In this document: in pieces, positions 25,949 to 34,700 of the stretch
Layout of the letters: each line of letters starts with the position of its first letter
Numbering within the stretch: position 1 is the first letter of the stretch
From: Mucilaginibacter cryoferens
GTDB taxonomy: Bacteria; Bacteroidota; Bacteroidia; Sphingobacteriales; Sphingobacteriaceae
Length of the DNA stretch: 64,000 nt
Direction of reading: 5' to 3'
NCBI RefSeq assembly: GCF_014205845.1
Contig: NZ_JACHCR010000004.1
Location: forward strand, 62,001-126,000
Notes under the pieces: model-generated
What the model was told of the DNA's origin: nothing
The model's input: only the letters and a program-made list of their open reading frames with translations
The model's database searches: none
Program-made: the position numbers and the translations under genes

Positions 25949-26320
25949 ATGGAAGCACAAAGTTTACCGATTAATTATTTGCCCATCATATTTCAAATGC
26001 TGGTGGCTTTAGGGTTTGTGGTAACAACTATGTTTGTAACGCATAAAATTGGCCCTAAGCGTGTTACTAAAGATAAACTTACGCCTTTCGAGTCGGGTAT
26101 CGAGGTGGTGGGTAATGCCCGTACACCTATCTCTATCAAATACTTCCTGGTTGCTATATTGTTTGTATTGTTTGATGTGGAGGTTATTTTTATGTACCCC
26201 TGGGCAGTAAACTTTAAAGCCATGGGCGAAAAAGGTATGATAGAGATGTTCATATTTATGGCCACCCTTTTATTAGGTTTTATCTACGTTATTAAAAAAG
26301 GCGCATTAGACTGGGATTAA
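25949..26320 (+). CDS. nuoA: NADH-quinone oxidoreductase subunit A
   Basis: A 123-residue membrane subunit with three helices and the conserved loop 'KLTPFESGIEVVGNARTPIS' (about 42-61) plus 'FLVAILFVLFDVEVIFMYPW' (about 65-84), whose acidic residues belong to the quinone-proximal proton path. Length is normal. It is the first gene of a complete complex I operon running to 40149 in the order A-B-C-D-E-F-G-H-I-J-K-L-M-N. Confidence 0.96.
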   Translation: MEAQSLPINYLPIIFQMLVALGFVVTTMFVTHKIGPKRVTKDKLTPFESGIEVVGNARTPISIKYFLVAILFVLFDVEVIFMYPWAVNFKAMGEKGMIEMFIFMATLLLGFIYVIKKGALDWD

Positions 26321-26385
26321 GTTTAGAACGATTCTAAATATATACTCTGCCCACGCATAGTGTACCTTTTACATCGTTATTATTG

Positions 26386-26393
26386 TAAATTTG
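26386..26393 (+). promoter_or_regulatory. Possible internal promoter box before nuoB
   Basis: TAAATTTG matches TAnnTTTG in the 121-base nuoA-nuoB spacer, 48 bases before the nuoB ATG. There is no TTG at the -33 distance, only TTTTA. Confidence 0.35.
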
Positions 26394-26441
26394 CGCTTGT
26401 TACTTGTAATAACAGGTAATGTTTTCTATTAACATTATTCA

Positions 26442-26984
26442 ATGAGTGATATTCAAATAGTTAATGCCCCTATGGGGGTTGAAGGTTCCGGTTTTTTCGC
26501 TACATCGCTTGATAAAGCAGTTGGAATAGCCCGCGCTAACTCACTATGGCCATTGCCTTTTGCCACATCATGCTGCGGTATTGAGTTTATGGCAACTATG
26601 GCCTCTCACTATGATCTTTCGCGTTTTGGTGCCGAGCGTTTAAGCTTTTCGCCACGCCAGGCCGATCTGTTGATGGTTATGGGCACTATAGCCAAAAAAA
26701 TGGCTCCTGTACTTCGCCAGGTTTATTTGCAAATGGCCGAGCCCCGTTGGGTTATGGCTGTTGGTGCCTGCGCATCAAGCGGTGGTATTTTTGATACCTA
26801 TTCTGTTTTGCAGGGTATTGATGAAGTTATCCCGGTTGATGTTTACGTACCCGGCTGTCCGCCACGTCCTGAAGCCATTATAGATGGTTTTATAAATATT
26901 CAGGAGCTGGTTAAAACAGAAACCCTGCGCCGAAGAAACGAGCCTAAATACCAGGAATTATTAGCTAAATACGGAATCCAATAA
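26442..26984 (+). CDS. nuoB: NADH-quinone oxidoreductase subunit B
   Basis: A 180-residue peripheral subunit carrying cluster N2, the last iron-sulfur centre before quinone. The ligands are visible in 'FATSCCGIEFMA' (the tandem Cys pair), 'GACASSGG' and 'YVPGCPPRPEA'. Length and motif order are those of NuoB/PSST. The stop codon shares one base with the nuoC start (TAATG), indicating translational coupling. Confidence 0.97.
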   Translation: MSDIQIVNAPMGVEGSGFFATSLDKAVGIARANSLWPLPFATSCCGIEFMATMASHYDLSRFGAERLSFSPRQADLLMVMGTIAKKMAPVLRQVYLQMAEPRWVMAVGACASSGGIFDTYSVLQGIDEVIPVDVYVPGCPPRPEAIIDGFINIQELVKTETLRRRNEPKYQELLAKYGIQ

Positions 26985-27487
26985 TGGCCACGATACCTAA
27001 CGAAGAGCTTTTAAAAAGAATCGGCGAGAAATTTGGCGAACAGGTAACCTTAGTAGGCGAACCATACGGTTTACTTACGGTTGAAACCGGTCGCGAACAA
27101 ATTATCGATCTGCTAACTTTCTTAAAAACAGATGCTGCTCTTCGCTTTATATTTTTAACAGATATTACTGCTGTACACTATCCCGAGCAGGAAAAACAAA
27201 TTGGTATCATTTACCATTTGCATAGCCTTACTACTAATACCCGTATAAGGTTAAAAGTATTTTTGGTTGATGGTGATGTACACATCCCAACGGCTACAGT
27301 ACTATGGGAAGGCGCTAACTGGATGGAACGCGAGACCTATGACTTTTTTGGAGTTATATTCGACGGACACCCCGACCTGCGCCGTATATTAAATGTAGAC
27401 GATATGACGGCTTTCCCGATGCGTAAAGAGTTTCCGCTGGAAGATCCTAACCGCGTTGATAAGAAAGATTACTTTTTCGGAAGATAA
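26984..27487 (+). CDS. nuoC: NADH-quinone oxidoreductase subunit C
   Basis: A 167-residue 30-kDa-type subunit with the signature 'ERETYDFFGVIFDGHPDLRR' (about residues 114-133) and the terminal 'FPMRKEFPLEDPNR'. NuoC is separate from NuoD here, not fused as in enterobacteria. It stabilises the quinone-binding module with NuoB and NuoD. It overlaps nuoB by one base and precedes nuoD by 62 bases. Confidence 0.96.
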   Translation: MATIPNEELLKRIGEKFGEQVTLVGEPYGLLTVETGREQIIDLLTFLKTDAALRFIFLTDITAVHYPEQEKQIGIIYHLHSLTTNTRIRLKVFLVDGDVHIPTATVLWEGANWMERETYDFFGVIFDGHPDLRRILNVDDMTAFPMRKEFPLEDPNRVDKKDYFFGR

Positions 27488-27549
27488 CATACATGCCGTA
27501 TAGGGAAACCCGTACGGCATCACTATATAAAGAAATATAATTTATACTG

Positions 27550-28761
27550 ATGCAAAATCATCCTGTATATACAGATAACGATCCGCAAAACGAGCTTTCG
27601 ACCTTAAACCTCGGCCCAACTCACCCTGCAACCCATGGTGTGTTTCAAAACGTGCTGCAGTTAGATGGCGAAAGAATTGTGAGTGGTGTATCAACTATTG
27701 GATACATTCACCGCGCGTTTGAAAAAATTGCCGAGCATCGTCCGTTTTACCAGATCACCCCACTTACCGATAGGTTAAACTATTGCTCATCGCCTATCAA
27801 CAACATGGGCTGGCACATGACGGTAGAAAAACTACTAGGCATTACTACCCCAAAACGTGTTGATTACCTGCGTGTAATTGTAATGGAGCTTGCCCGTATT
27901 GCCGATCATATTGTTTGTAACGGTGTATTGGGTGTTGATACAGGCGCTTTTACCGGTTTCTTATACATGATGGAATACCGCGAGGCCATCTACGAAATTT
28001 ATGAGGAAGTTTGCGGTAGCCGTTTAACTACCAACATCGGTCGCATCGGTGGTTTTGAGCGTAACTTTAATACCATCGCTTTTGCCAAACTACGTAAGTT
28101 TTTGGTTGATTTCCCTAAAACATTAAAAGAGTTTGAATCGCTGTTTAACCGTAACCGTATTTTTGTTGACAGAACAAAAGACGTTGCCGCTGTTACCGCC
28201 GAGGATGCATTAAGCTATAGCTGGACAGGTCCGATACTACGTGCCACTGGTGTTGATTATGATGTAAGGGCCATGAACCCCTACTCATCATACGAAGATT
28301 TTGAATTTGAAGTGCCCGTAGGTACCAATGGCGATGTTTACAGCCGCTTTTTGGTACGTAACGAGGAGATGTGGCAGAGTTTGCGCATTATTGAGCAAGC
28401 TTTGGTGAAACTGGAAAAAGAGCCATCGGATATTTTCCATGCTGATGTGCCTGAGTTTTACCTGCCTCCAAAAGAAGAAGTTTATAATAACATGGAAGCT
28501 TTGATCTATCACTTTAAAATTGTGATGGGCGAAATCCCTACCCCTAATACCGAGGTATACCATTCGGTTGAAGGTGCCAATGGCGAATTAGGTTTTTACC
28601 TGGTAAATGATGGCGGGCGTAGCCCATACCGTTTGCATTTTCGCAGACCAAGTTTTATCAATTACCAGATGTATGCGCCAATGAGCCGTGGTATGTTGTT
28701 ATCAGACGCGATTATTAATATGAGTAGTTTAAACGTTATAGCCGGAGAGTTAGATGCTTAG
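27550..28761 (+). CDS. nuoD: NADH-quinone oxidoreductase subunit D
   Basis: A 403-residue 49-kDa-type subunit forming the quinone pocket with NuoB. 'LNLGPTHPATHGVFQNVLQL' (about 19-38) contains the conserved quinone-facing His; 'GFLYMMEYREAIYEIYEEVC' and the C-terminal 'MLLSDAIINMSSLNVIAGEL' are also typical. Length is normal. The stop overlaps nuoE by 8 bases. Confidence 0.97.
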   Translation: MQNHPVYTDNDPQNELSTLNLGPTHPATHGVFQNVLQLDGERIVSGVSTIGYIHRAFEKIAEHRPFYQITPLTDRLNYCSSPINNMGWHMTVEKLLGITTPKRVDYLRVIVMELARIADHIVCNGVLGVDTGAFTGFLYMMEYREAIYEIYEEVCGSRLTTNIGRIGGFERNFNTIAFAKLRKFLVDFPKTLKEFESLFNRNRIFVDRTKDVAAVTAEDALSYSWTGPILRATGVDYDVRAMNPYSSYEDFEFEVPVGTNGDVYSRFLVRNEEMWQSLRIIEQALVKLEKEPSDIFHADVPEFYLPPKEEVYNNMEALIYHFKIVMGEIPTPNTEVYHSVEGANGELGFYLVNDGGRSPYRLHFRRPSFINYQMYAPMSRGMLLSDAIINMSSLNVIAGELDA

Positions 28762-29278
28762 AGTTGAAGATACTCAGGTTTCGGTAGAGTTTAGCCCGGA
28801 ACTGCTGGATAAATTTGCTGATGTGGTTACCCGCTACCCTGCAGGTAAGCAAAAATCGGCTTTGTTGCCTATACTGCACTATGTACAGGCCGAGTTTGGC
28901 TGGGTTAGCCCGCAGGCTATGGATAAGGTAGCGGCGTATCTGGATATATTGCCGATAGAGGTGTATGAAGTAGCTACATTTTATACCATGTACCTGCTTA
29001 AACCAAGTGGTAAATATGTGCTGGAAGTATGCCGTACAGGCCCTTGTGGCGTTGTGGGTGCCGATAAGATCATGGATCATATTGAGCAAACACTTGGTGT
29101 ACCCGAAGGTGAAGTTACTACCGATGGCTTATTTAGCTGGAGAGGTGTAGAGTGCCTTGCAGCCTGTGGTTATGGCCCGGTACTGCAAATCGGCCCCGAA
29201 TATACTTTTTACGAGAATTTAACTAACGCATCAGTTGATAAGCTGATTGGTGATTTGAAGGCGGGGAAAAAGGAATAA
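28754..29278 (+). CDS. nuoE: NADH-quinone oxidoreductase subunit E
   Basis: A 174-residue 24-kDa-type subunit with a thioredoxin-like 2Fe-2S fold. The four ligands are in 'VCRTGPCGVVG' (about 93-103) and 'ECLAACGYGPVLQIG' (about 132-146). It works with NuoF in NADH oxidation. It overlaps nuoD by 8 bases. After its stop the operon is interrupted by a REP-type hairpin and a 7-bp-period array before nuoF. Confidence 0.96.
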   Translation: MLRVEDTQVSVEFSPELLDKFADVVTRYPAGKQKSALLPILHYVQAEFGWVSPQAMDKVAAYLDILPIEVYEVATFYTMYLLKPSGKYVLEVCRTGPCGVVGADKIMDHIEQTLGVPEGEVTTDGLFSWRGVECLAACGYGPVLQIGPEYTFYENLTNASVDKLIGDLKAGKKE

Positions 29279-29307
29279 GGATAAAGGAAAGAGGATTGCT
29301 CTAACCC

Positions 29308-29388
29308 TTCGTTGCGAGGTACGAAGCAATCTCCGATCTGCAAAGCTGCTCTGAATAGTTTAGAGATTGCTTCGTACCTCGCAATGAC
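29308..29388. repeat. REP-type palindrome between nuoE and nuoF
   Basis: A perfect 22-bp inverted repeat (29312-29333 with 29363-29384; core GCGAGGTACGAAGCAATC) around a 29-base loop. Related copies with the same GAGGYACGAAGCAATC core are found at 53670-53772 and 58876-58978, so this is a dispersed family. Confidence 0.85.
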
Positions 29389-29407
29389 GCAGTGAAAATG
29401 GGATTTG

Positions 29408-29456
29408 AACTTTAGGGTTTAGAATTTAGATATTAGGATTTAGAGTTTAGATATTA
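29408..29456. repeat. 7-bp-period array abutting nuoF
   Basis: Seven heptads in exact register, consensus GRNTTTA with the variant GATATTA occurring twice. The array stops 5 bases before the nuoF ATG. Similar TTTAGRN heptads recur before nuoN at 38729-38763. Confidence 0.75.
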
Positions 29457-29461
29457 AACAA

Positions 29462-30823
29462 ATGGGTCGCAAATTACTTTTAGAACATATAAACGTACCA
29501 GGCATCAATACATTTGATGTTTACCGCTCAAAAGGAGGTTATGCTTCTGTTGAAAAGGCCATAAAAACCATGTCGCCCGAGGCGATTGTGGAAGAGGTAA
29601 AAAAATCGGGTTTACGCGGTCGTGGTGGTGCGGGTTTCCCAACCGGTATGAAATGGAGCTTTTTGGCCAAGCCAGAAGGTGTAGAACGCTACCTGGTTTG
29701 TAACGCCGATGAATCTGAGCCCGGTACTTTTAAAGATCGTTACCTGATGACTTATATCCCTCACTTATTAATTGAGGGGATGATTGTAGCCAGTTTTGCG
29801 CTGGGTGCTAAAACATCATATATCTATGTACGTGGTGAAATGATGCCGCAGATCCGTATACTGGAACGCGCCATTGCCGAAGCAAAAGCAAAAGGATTTT
29901 TAGGTAAAAACATATTAGGATCGGGTTACGATCTGGAGTTGTATGTACAACCGGGTGGTGGTGCTTACATCTGCGGAGAAGAAACCGCGCTGTTAGAATC
30001 ATTGGAAGGCAAACGTGGTAACCCACGTATTAAGCCACCATTTCCGGCTATTGCGGGTTTGTATGGTTGCCCAACTGTGGTAAACAATGTTGAATCAATT
30101 GCTGCTGTTGTACCTATCATTAACGAAGGTGGCGATGAGTATGCTAAATTAGGTATTGGCAGAAGCACAGGCACCAAGCTGATCTCGGCTGGTGGTAATG
30201 TGAAGAAACCTGGTGTTTACGAAATTGACCTGGGTTTACCGGTTGAAGAGTTTTTATACTCTGATGAATATTGCGGAGGCATCGCCAACGGCAAACGTTT
30301 AAAAGCGGTTGTAGCAGGTGGTTCATCTGTACCAATTTTGCCAGCTAACCTGTTCCTGAAAACCATTAACAACGAACCACGCCTGATGAGCTACGAATCA
30401 TTAAGTGATGGTGGCTTTGTGAGCGGTACCATGATGGGGTCGGGAGGTTTTATAGCTTACGACGAAGACCAATGTATTGTACGTAATACCTGGAACTTTA
30501 CCCGTTTTTACCACCACGAAAGTTGCGGACAATGTTCGCCTTGCCGTGAAGGTACCGGATGGATGGAAAAAGTATTACACCGCCTGGAGCATGGTCATGG
30601 TAAAATGAGCGACATGGACCTGCTGGTTGATGTATCTAAAAAAATTGAAGGAAATACCATTTGTCCGCTGGGTGATGCGGCTGCATGGCCTGTAGCCAGT
30701 GCTATCCGCCACTTTCGGGATGAATTTGAATGGCACGTAACACATGGAGCTGAGGCGGTAACAAGGAATTTTGGTATTGCTCACTATGCAGATCCGTTGC
30801 CGAAACCAGAGGTTTTGGCATAG
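29462..30823 (+). CDS. nuoF: NADH-quinone oxidoreductase subunit F
   Basis: A 453-residue 51-kDa-type subunit, the NADH and FMN site of complex I. '[16 protein letters not shown]' (about 50-65) binds NADH, '[14 protein letters not shown]' (about 80-93) FMN, and '[15 protein letters not shown]' follows. Cluster N3 is held by '[11 protein letters not shown]' (about 349-359) and the later '[11 protein letters not shown]'. Length is normal. It is separated from nuoE by repeats and from nuoG by a four-helix-bundle gene. Confidence 0.97.
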   Translation: MGRKLLLEHINVPGINTFDVYRSKGGYASVEKAIKTMSPEAIVEEVKKSGLRGRGGAGFPTGMKWSFLAKPEGVERYLVCNADESEPGTFKDRYLMTYIPHLLIEGMIVASFALGAKTSYIYVRGEMMPQIRILERAIAEAKAKGFLGKNILGSGYDLELYVQPGGGAYICGEETALLESLEGKRGNPRIKPPFPAIAGLYGCPTVVNNVESIAAVVPIINEGGDEYAKLGIGRSTGTKLISAGGNVKKPGVYEIDLGLPVEEFLYSDEYCGGIANGKRLKAVVAGGSSVPILPANLFLKTINNEPRLMSYESLSDGGFVSGTMMGSGGFIAYDEDQCIVRNTWNFTRFYHHESCGQCSPCREGTGWMEKVLHRLEHGHGKMSDMDLLVDVSKKIEGNTICPLGDAAAWPVASAIRHFRDEFEWHVTHGAEAVTRNFGIAHYADPLPKPEVLA

Positions 30824-30858
30824 TTAAGTCAAAATTAAAAAGTCAAAATTCAAAAATA
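30824..30858. repeat. 7-bp-period inverted arm, left of four-helix-bundle gene 1
   Basis: Five heptads in register of the AAAAGTC type, starting at the nuoF stop. Bases 30824-30848 are a perfect 25-bp inverted repeat of 31254-31278; the match continues inward with two mismatches over about 9 more bases. Confidence 0.85.
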
Positions 30859-30865
30859 GGAAGCA

Positions 30866-31225
30866 TTGAATGAAAAACCTTATGACATCAAACACAGATG
30901 TTATCAGTTCTCGAAAGAGTTAGTACAATTTATATCAATAGCTAAATACGAAAGGATACACTTTTCAATGTTTGACCAGCTTTTAAGAAGTGGAACTTCC
31001 GTAGGAGCGAATATAATAGAGGCAAAGTCGGGCAGTTCGACAAAAGATTTTAAGAAGTTTTATATCATAGCTCTTAAATCTGCCAATGAAACGAAATATT
31101 GGTTGTGTTTGTTAAGAGACACCATATTTCAAAATGAAAAAGAACAACTAAATAAGTTGCTGAATGAAGCTGATGAAATATCCAAAATCATTGCTTCTAT
31201 TATCATCAACCTTAAAAGTGAATAA
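30866..31225 (+). CDS. Four-helix-bundle (S23 / 23S rRNA intervening sequence type) protein, copy 1
   Basis: A 119-residue, all-helical protein of the S23 family, recognised by 'LLRSGTSVGANIIEAKSGSS' (about 34-53) followed by 'DFKKFYIIALKSANETKYWL'. These proteins form small helical-bundle pentamers; relatives include the Avd protein of diversity-generating retroelements, but the function of free-standing copies is unknown. The start is TTG 30866; no in-frame ATG is nearby. The gene sits alone between nuoF and nuoG, inside inverted 7-bp-period arms. All four arginines are AGA/AGG, unlike the CGY-rich nuo genes, which points to separate acquisition. Confidence 0.85.
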   Translation: MNEKPYDIKHRCYQFSKELVQFISIAKYERIHFSMFDQLLRSGTSVGANIIEAKSGSSTKDFKKFYIIALKSANETKYWLCLLRDTIFQNEKEQLNKLLNEADEISKIIASIIINLKSE

Positions 31226-31242
31226 TTAGGTCCGCTCAAAAG

Positions 31243-31278
31243 TGATTTTTGACTTTTGACTTTTTAATTTTGACTTAA
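31243..31278. repeat. 7-bp-period inverted arm, right of four-helix-bundle gene 1
   Basis: Five heptads in register (TGACTTT type; one unit TTAATTT). It is the inverted partner of 30824-30858 and ends 3 bases before the nuoG ATG. Confidence 0.85.
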
Positions 31279-31281
31279 AAG

Positions 31282-32271
31282 ATGAAAGTAACCATAGACG
31301 GAATACCCGTTGAAGTAGAACCAGGAACAAGCATACTTAATGCCGCGAGGCAGATAGGTGGCGATATTGTTCCGCCTGCTATGTGCTATTACTCCAAGCT
31401 GGAAGGCAGTGGTGGTAAATGCCGTACCTGTTTGGTTAAAGTGACTAAGGGCTCTGAAAAAGATCCTCGTCCGATGCCTAAACTGGTAGCATCTTGCCGT
31501 ACCGGTGTTATGGATGGCATGGAAGTGCAAAATATCACCTCGCCCGAAGTTGTTGAGGCTCGTAAAGGTGTGGTTGAAATGTTATTGATCAATCACCCGT
31601 TGGATTGCCCTGTTTGCGATCAGGCCGGTGAATGCCACCTGCAGGATCTGGGCTTTGAGCACGGCGCGGCTAAAACCCGTTACGAGTTTGACCGCCGTAC
31701 GTTTGAAAAGATAGATATCGGTGATAAAATTCAGCTGCACATGACGCGTTGCATCCTTTGCTACCGTTGTGTTTTCACTGCCGATCAGATCACCAACACC
31801 CGTTTACATGGTATTTTGAACAGGGGCGATCATTCTGAGATCTCTACCTATATCAGCAAAGCTGTTGATAACGATTTTTCTGGTAACGTAATTGATGTTT
31901 GCCCTGTTGGTGCCTTAACCGATAAAACTTTCCGCTTTAAAAACCGTGTATGGTTTACCAAACCGGTTGATGCACATCGCGATTGTGATAAATGCTGCGG
32001 TAAAGTAACGCTTTGGTACAAAGGTGAAGATGTGATAAGAGTAACAGGCCGCAAGGATGTGTATGGTGAAGTTGAAGAATTTATTTGCAACACCTGCCGC
32101 TTTGATAAAAAGAAAACTGCCGACTGGGTAATTGAAGGCCCGCGTAAGATATCGCATAAATCGGTTATCAGCTCAAATCATTACGAGTTTACACCGCTGC
32201 CGGTTATTAAAACCAACCCGGTGTTACTGGAAGCGAATAAAGAACAATTTGAAAGGGATACACGATTATAA
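31282..32271 (+). CDS. nuoG: NADH-quinone oxidoreductase subunit G, short form
   Basis: A 329-residue protein with only the N-terminal ferredoxin-like part of NuoG. The 2Fe-2S ligands are in 'CYYSKLEGSGGKCRTC' (about 35-50), the HxxxCxxCxxxxxC cluster in 'HPLDCPVCDQAGECHLQDLG' (about 105-124), and 4Fe-4S ligands in 'RCILCYRCV' with 'DVCPVGAL'. A further Cys-rich part ('DCDKCCGKV', 'EFICNTCRFD') follows. The molybdopterin-oxidoreductase domain of classical NuoG (600+ more residues) is absent; the stop is clean and overlaps the nuoH start, so this is a natural short form, not a truncation. Confidence 0.93.
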   Translation: MKVTIDGIPVEVEPGTSILNAARQIGGDIVPPAMCYYSKLEGSGGKCRTCLVKVTKGSEKDPRPMPKLVASCRTGVMDGMEVQNITSPEVVEARKGVVEMLLINHPLDCPVCDQAGECHLQDLGFEHGAAKTRYEFDRRTFEKIDIGDKIQLHMTRCILCYRCVFTADQITNTRLHGILNRGDHSEISTYISKAVDNDFSGNVIDVCPVGALTDKTFRFKNRVWFTKPVDAHRDCDKCCGKVTLWYKGEDVIRVTGRKDVYGEVEEFICNTCRFDKKKTADWVIEGPRKISHKSVISSNHYEFTPLPVIKTNPVLLEANKEQFERDTRL

Positions 32272-33311
32272 TGGGACTGGATTTAATATTTAGGATTGTA
32301 TTGATAGTGATCATTTTCGCTATCAGTTTGGTTGTGGCCATGTACTCAACCTATGCCGAGCGTAAGATCGCCGCTTTTTTCCAGGATAGGATAGGCCCTA
32401 ACCGTGCCGGTCCGTGGGGGCTTTTGCAGCCTTTGGCCGATGGTGGAAAGATGTTTTTAAAAGAAGAGATCATCCCTACAAACGCTACGCCTTTTCTGTT
32501 CATTGTTGGCCCGTCGCTGGCTATATTAACAGCTTGTATAGGTTCGGCAGTTATACCATGGGGGCAAAAAATGGTTATCGGCGGTCACACCGTCGATTTG
32601 CAGGTTACCGATATTAATGTTGGAGTGTTGTATATTTTCGGCGTAGTATCATTGGGCGTTTATGGCGTAATGATAGGTGGCTGGGCATCAAACAACAAGT
32701 ATTCGTTATTAGGTGCCATTCGTGCGGCATCGCAAAATATCAGTTACGAGATTTCGATGGGCTTATCCATCATCGCCTTGCTGATGTTAACCGGTACATT
32801 AAGTTTAAAAGAAATTGCCGAGCAGCAACACGGTTGGAACTGGAATGTATTACACCAGCCACTGGGCTTTTTAATATTTATCGTTTGCGCTTTTGCCGAA
32901 ACTAACCGTACTCCCTTTGATTTACCAGAGTGCGAAACGGAGCTGGTAGGTGGTTATCATACAGAGTATTCGTCAATGAAACTGGGTTTTTATCTGTTTG
33001 CAGAGTATATCAACATGTTTATTTCATCGGCAGTAATGGCTACCTTATATTGGGGCGGTTATAACTACCCTGGTATGGATTGGGTATTGGCACATACAGG
33101 CCCGGCAATAGGCCCGCTGATTGGTACAGTTGTACTTTTTGCGAAAATATTCCTGTTCATCTTCTTCTTTATGTGGGTACGCTGGACAATCCCGCGTTTC
33201 CGTTACGATCAGTTAATGGACCTGGGTTGGAAGATATTGATACCATTGGCAATTGGCAACATTGTACTTACCGGTGTGGTGAGCACAGTACTTAAACACT
33301 TTGGATTTTAA
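32271..33311 (+). CDS. nuoH: NADH-quinone oxidoreductase subunit H
   Basis: A 346-residue membrane subunit with about eight helices linking the peripheral arm to the membrane arm. Signatures are 'YAERKIAAFFQDRIGPNRAG' (about 27-46), 'LFLKEE'-like 'GGKMFLKEEIIPT', and 'FAETNRTPFDLPECETELVG' (about 207-226), whose acidic residues line the quinone tunnel. It shares one base with the nuoG stop and is followed 4 bases later by nuoI. Confidence 0.97.
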   Translation: MGLDLIFRIVLIVIIFAISLVVAMYSTYAERKIAAFFQDRIGPNRAGPWGLLQPLADGGKMFLKEEIIPTNATPFLFIVGPSLAILTACIGSAVIPWGQKMVIGGHTVDLQVTDINVGVLYIFGVVSLGVYGVMIGGWASNNKYSLLGAIRAASQNISYEISMGLSIIALLMLTGTLSLKEIAEQQHGWNWNVLHQPLGFLIFIVCAFAETNRTPFDLPECETELVGGYHTEYSSMKLGFYLFAEYINMFISSAVMATLYWGGYNYPGMDWVLAHTGPAIGPLIGTVVLFAKIFLFIFFFMWVRWTIPRFRYDQLMDLGWKILIPLAIGNIVLTGVVSTVLKHFGF

Positions 33312-33315
33312 TTAA

Positions 33316-33813
33316 ATGGAATCATTAAGCAATAAGAAAAAAGTATTGGAAGTAAAGCCGCTCAATTTTATGGAGCGTGCTTATCTGCCTGCCATTATTG
33401 GCGGGTTGGCCACTACGATGAAGCACTTTTTCAGGAAACCGGTAACCATCAGTTATCCTGAAGAAAAGCGCGAGTTTTCTGAAAACTTTCGTGGTATGCA
33501 CTCGCTTAAACGCGATGAAAATGGTAAAGAGCGCTGCACCGCATGTGGTTTGTGCGCATTATCGTGCCCTGCCGAAGCAATCACCATGGTTGCTGCCGAA
33601 CGCCAGAAAGGTGAAGAAAATCTGTATCGCGAAGAAAAATACGCTGCTGTTTATGAAATAAATATGCTGCGCTGCATTTTTTGCGGTTTGTGTGAAGAGG
33701 CCTGCCCTAAGGAAGCCATTTACCTTGACGGAGATATTGTACCTGCCGACTATTTGCGGAAGGATTTTATTTACGGTAAAGACAAATTAGTAGAGGCACC
33801 CTTAAATCAATAA
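33316..33813 (+). CDS. nuoI: NADH-quinone oxidoreductase subunit I
   Basis: A 165-residue ferredoxin-type subunit with two 4Fe-4S sites, 'CTACGLCALSCP' (about 73-84) and 'CIFCGLCEEACP' (about 117-128), clusters N6a and N6b, passing electrons towards NuoB. Length is normal. It lies 4 bases after nuoH, confirming the operon. Confidence 0.97.
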   Translation: MESLSNKKKVLEVKPLNFMERAYLPAIIGGLATTMKHFFRKPVTISYPEEKREFSENFRGMHSLKRDENGKERCTACGLCALSCPAEAITMVAAERQKGEENLYREEKYAAVYEINMLRCIFCGLCEEACPKEAIYLDGDIVPADYLRKDFIYGKDKLVEAPLNQ

Positions 33814-33873
33814 AGAAGTTTTATACCTTTGCCCCAACCTTAATTGGGGAAAGGGTATTTTGTAAATATAAAC

Positions 33874-34371
33874 ATGAGTACATTTTACTTCATCGCGTTT
33901 TTGTCCATATTCTTTTCGATATTGGTAATCTCGGCCAAAAATCCGGTACATAGTATCCTTTATCTTATACTTACCTTTTTTACGTTCACCGTACACTATA
34001 TTTTGCTGAATGCCCAGTTTTTGGCAATCGTGAATTTTATAGTATATATGGGCGCTATCCTGGTATTGTTCCTTTACACGCTGATGCTCATCAACCTTAA
34101 TAAGGAGAGTGAGCCGGTTAAGCCGTTTATGATAAAAATTGCGGGTGTATTTGGCGGTGGCATTTTGGCTGTTGCTATTGCATCCTCATTAAAATTGCTG
34201 GCCAAATCAAACCCGGTTGTATTGCAAAACCCTAACCTGGGTTTGGTGAAAAACTTAGGTAAAGTATTGTTTAACGAATTTTTACTGCCATTTGAGGTAT
34301 CGTCTGTATTGCTGTTATCGGCAATGGTAGGCGCTGTTCTGTTGGCTACAAAAGACCCTAAAACTGCATAA
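33874..34371 (+). CDS. nuoJ: NADH-quinone oxidoreductase subunit J
   Basis: A 165-residue membrane subunit with five helices and the conserved third helix '[20 protein letters not shown]', which contains the pi-bulge region of the proton path. An upstream in-frame TTG at 33844 would add ten residues of non-hydrophobic sequence; ATG 33874, giving [12 protein letters not shown], is the better start. The stop TAATG overlaps nuoK. Confidence 0.94.
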   Translation: MSTFYFIAFLSIFFSILVISAKNPVHSILYLILTFFTFTVHYILLNAQFLAIVNFIVYMGAILVLFLYTLMLINLNKESEPVKPFMIKIAGVFGGGILAVAIASSLKLLAKSNPVVLQNPNLGLVKNLGKVLFNEFLLPFEVSSVLLLSAMVGAVLLATKDPKTA

Positions 34372-34700
34372 TGGAAAGTTTAACAAATACCATACACGCG
34401 GTACCGCTTAATCATTACATATTATTAAGTGCTATTATTTTTTCGATAGGTGTAATGGGCGTATTGATCCGCCGCAACGCTATCGTAATATTTATGTCGG
34501 TTGAGCTGATGCTGAACTCGGTAAACCTGTTACTAACCGCATTCTCTGTTTACAGGGGCGATGCCACAGGCCAGGTTTTCGTATTCTTTATTATGGCGTT
34601 GGCCGCTGCCGAAGTAGCCGTAGGGCTGGCTATCATAGTAATGATCTACCGCAACACAAACTCGATAGATATTAACGTGCTCAACAGGCTGAAGTGGTAA
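34371..34700 (+). CDS. nuoK: NADH-quinone oxidoreductase subunit K
   Basis: A 109-residue subunit with three membrane helices. The essential glutamates are in '[20 protein letters not shown]' (about 42-61) and '[20 protein letters not shown]' (about 75-94), part of the proton-translocating chain. Length is typical. It overlaps nuoJ by one base; after it the operon is interrupted by a C-rich inverted repeat. Confidence 0.96.
   Translation: MESLTNTIHAVPLNHYILLSAIIFSIGVMGVLIRRNAIVIFMSVELMLNSVNLLLTAFSVYRGDATGQVFVFFIMALAAAEVAVGLAIIVMIYRNTNSIDINVLNRLKW

Noticed and set aside
30866..31225. Diversity-generating retroelement
   Set aside because: The S23-type protein resembles Avd, but there is no reverse transcriptase gene, template repeat or variable repeat in the neighbourhood.
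31282..32271. NuoG truncated by mutation
   Set aside because: The stop is clean and overlaps the nuoH start by one base; the downstream DNA does not encode molybdopterin-domain sequence in any frame.
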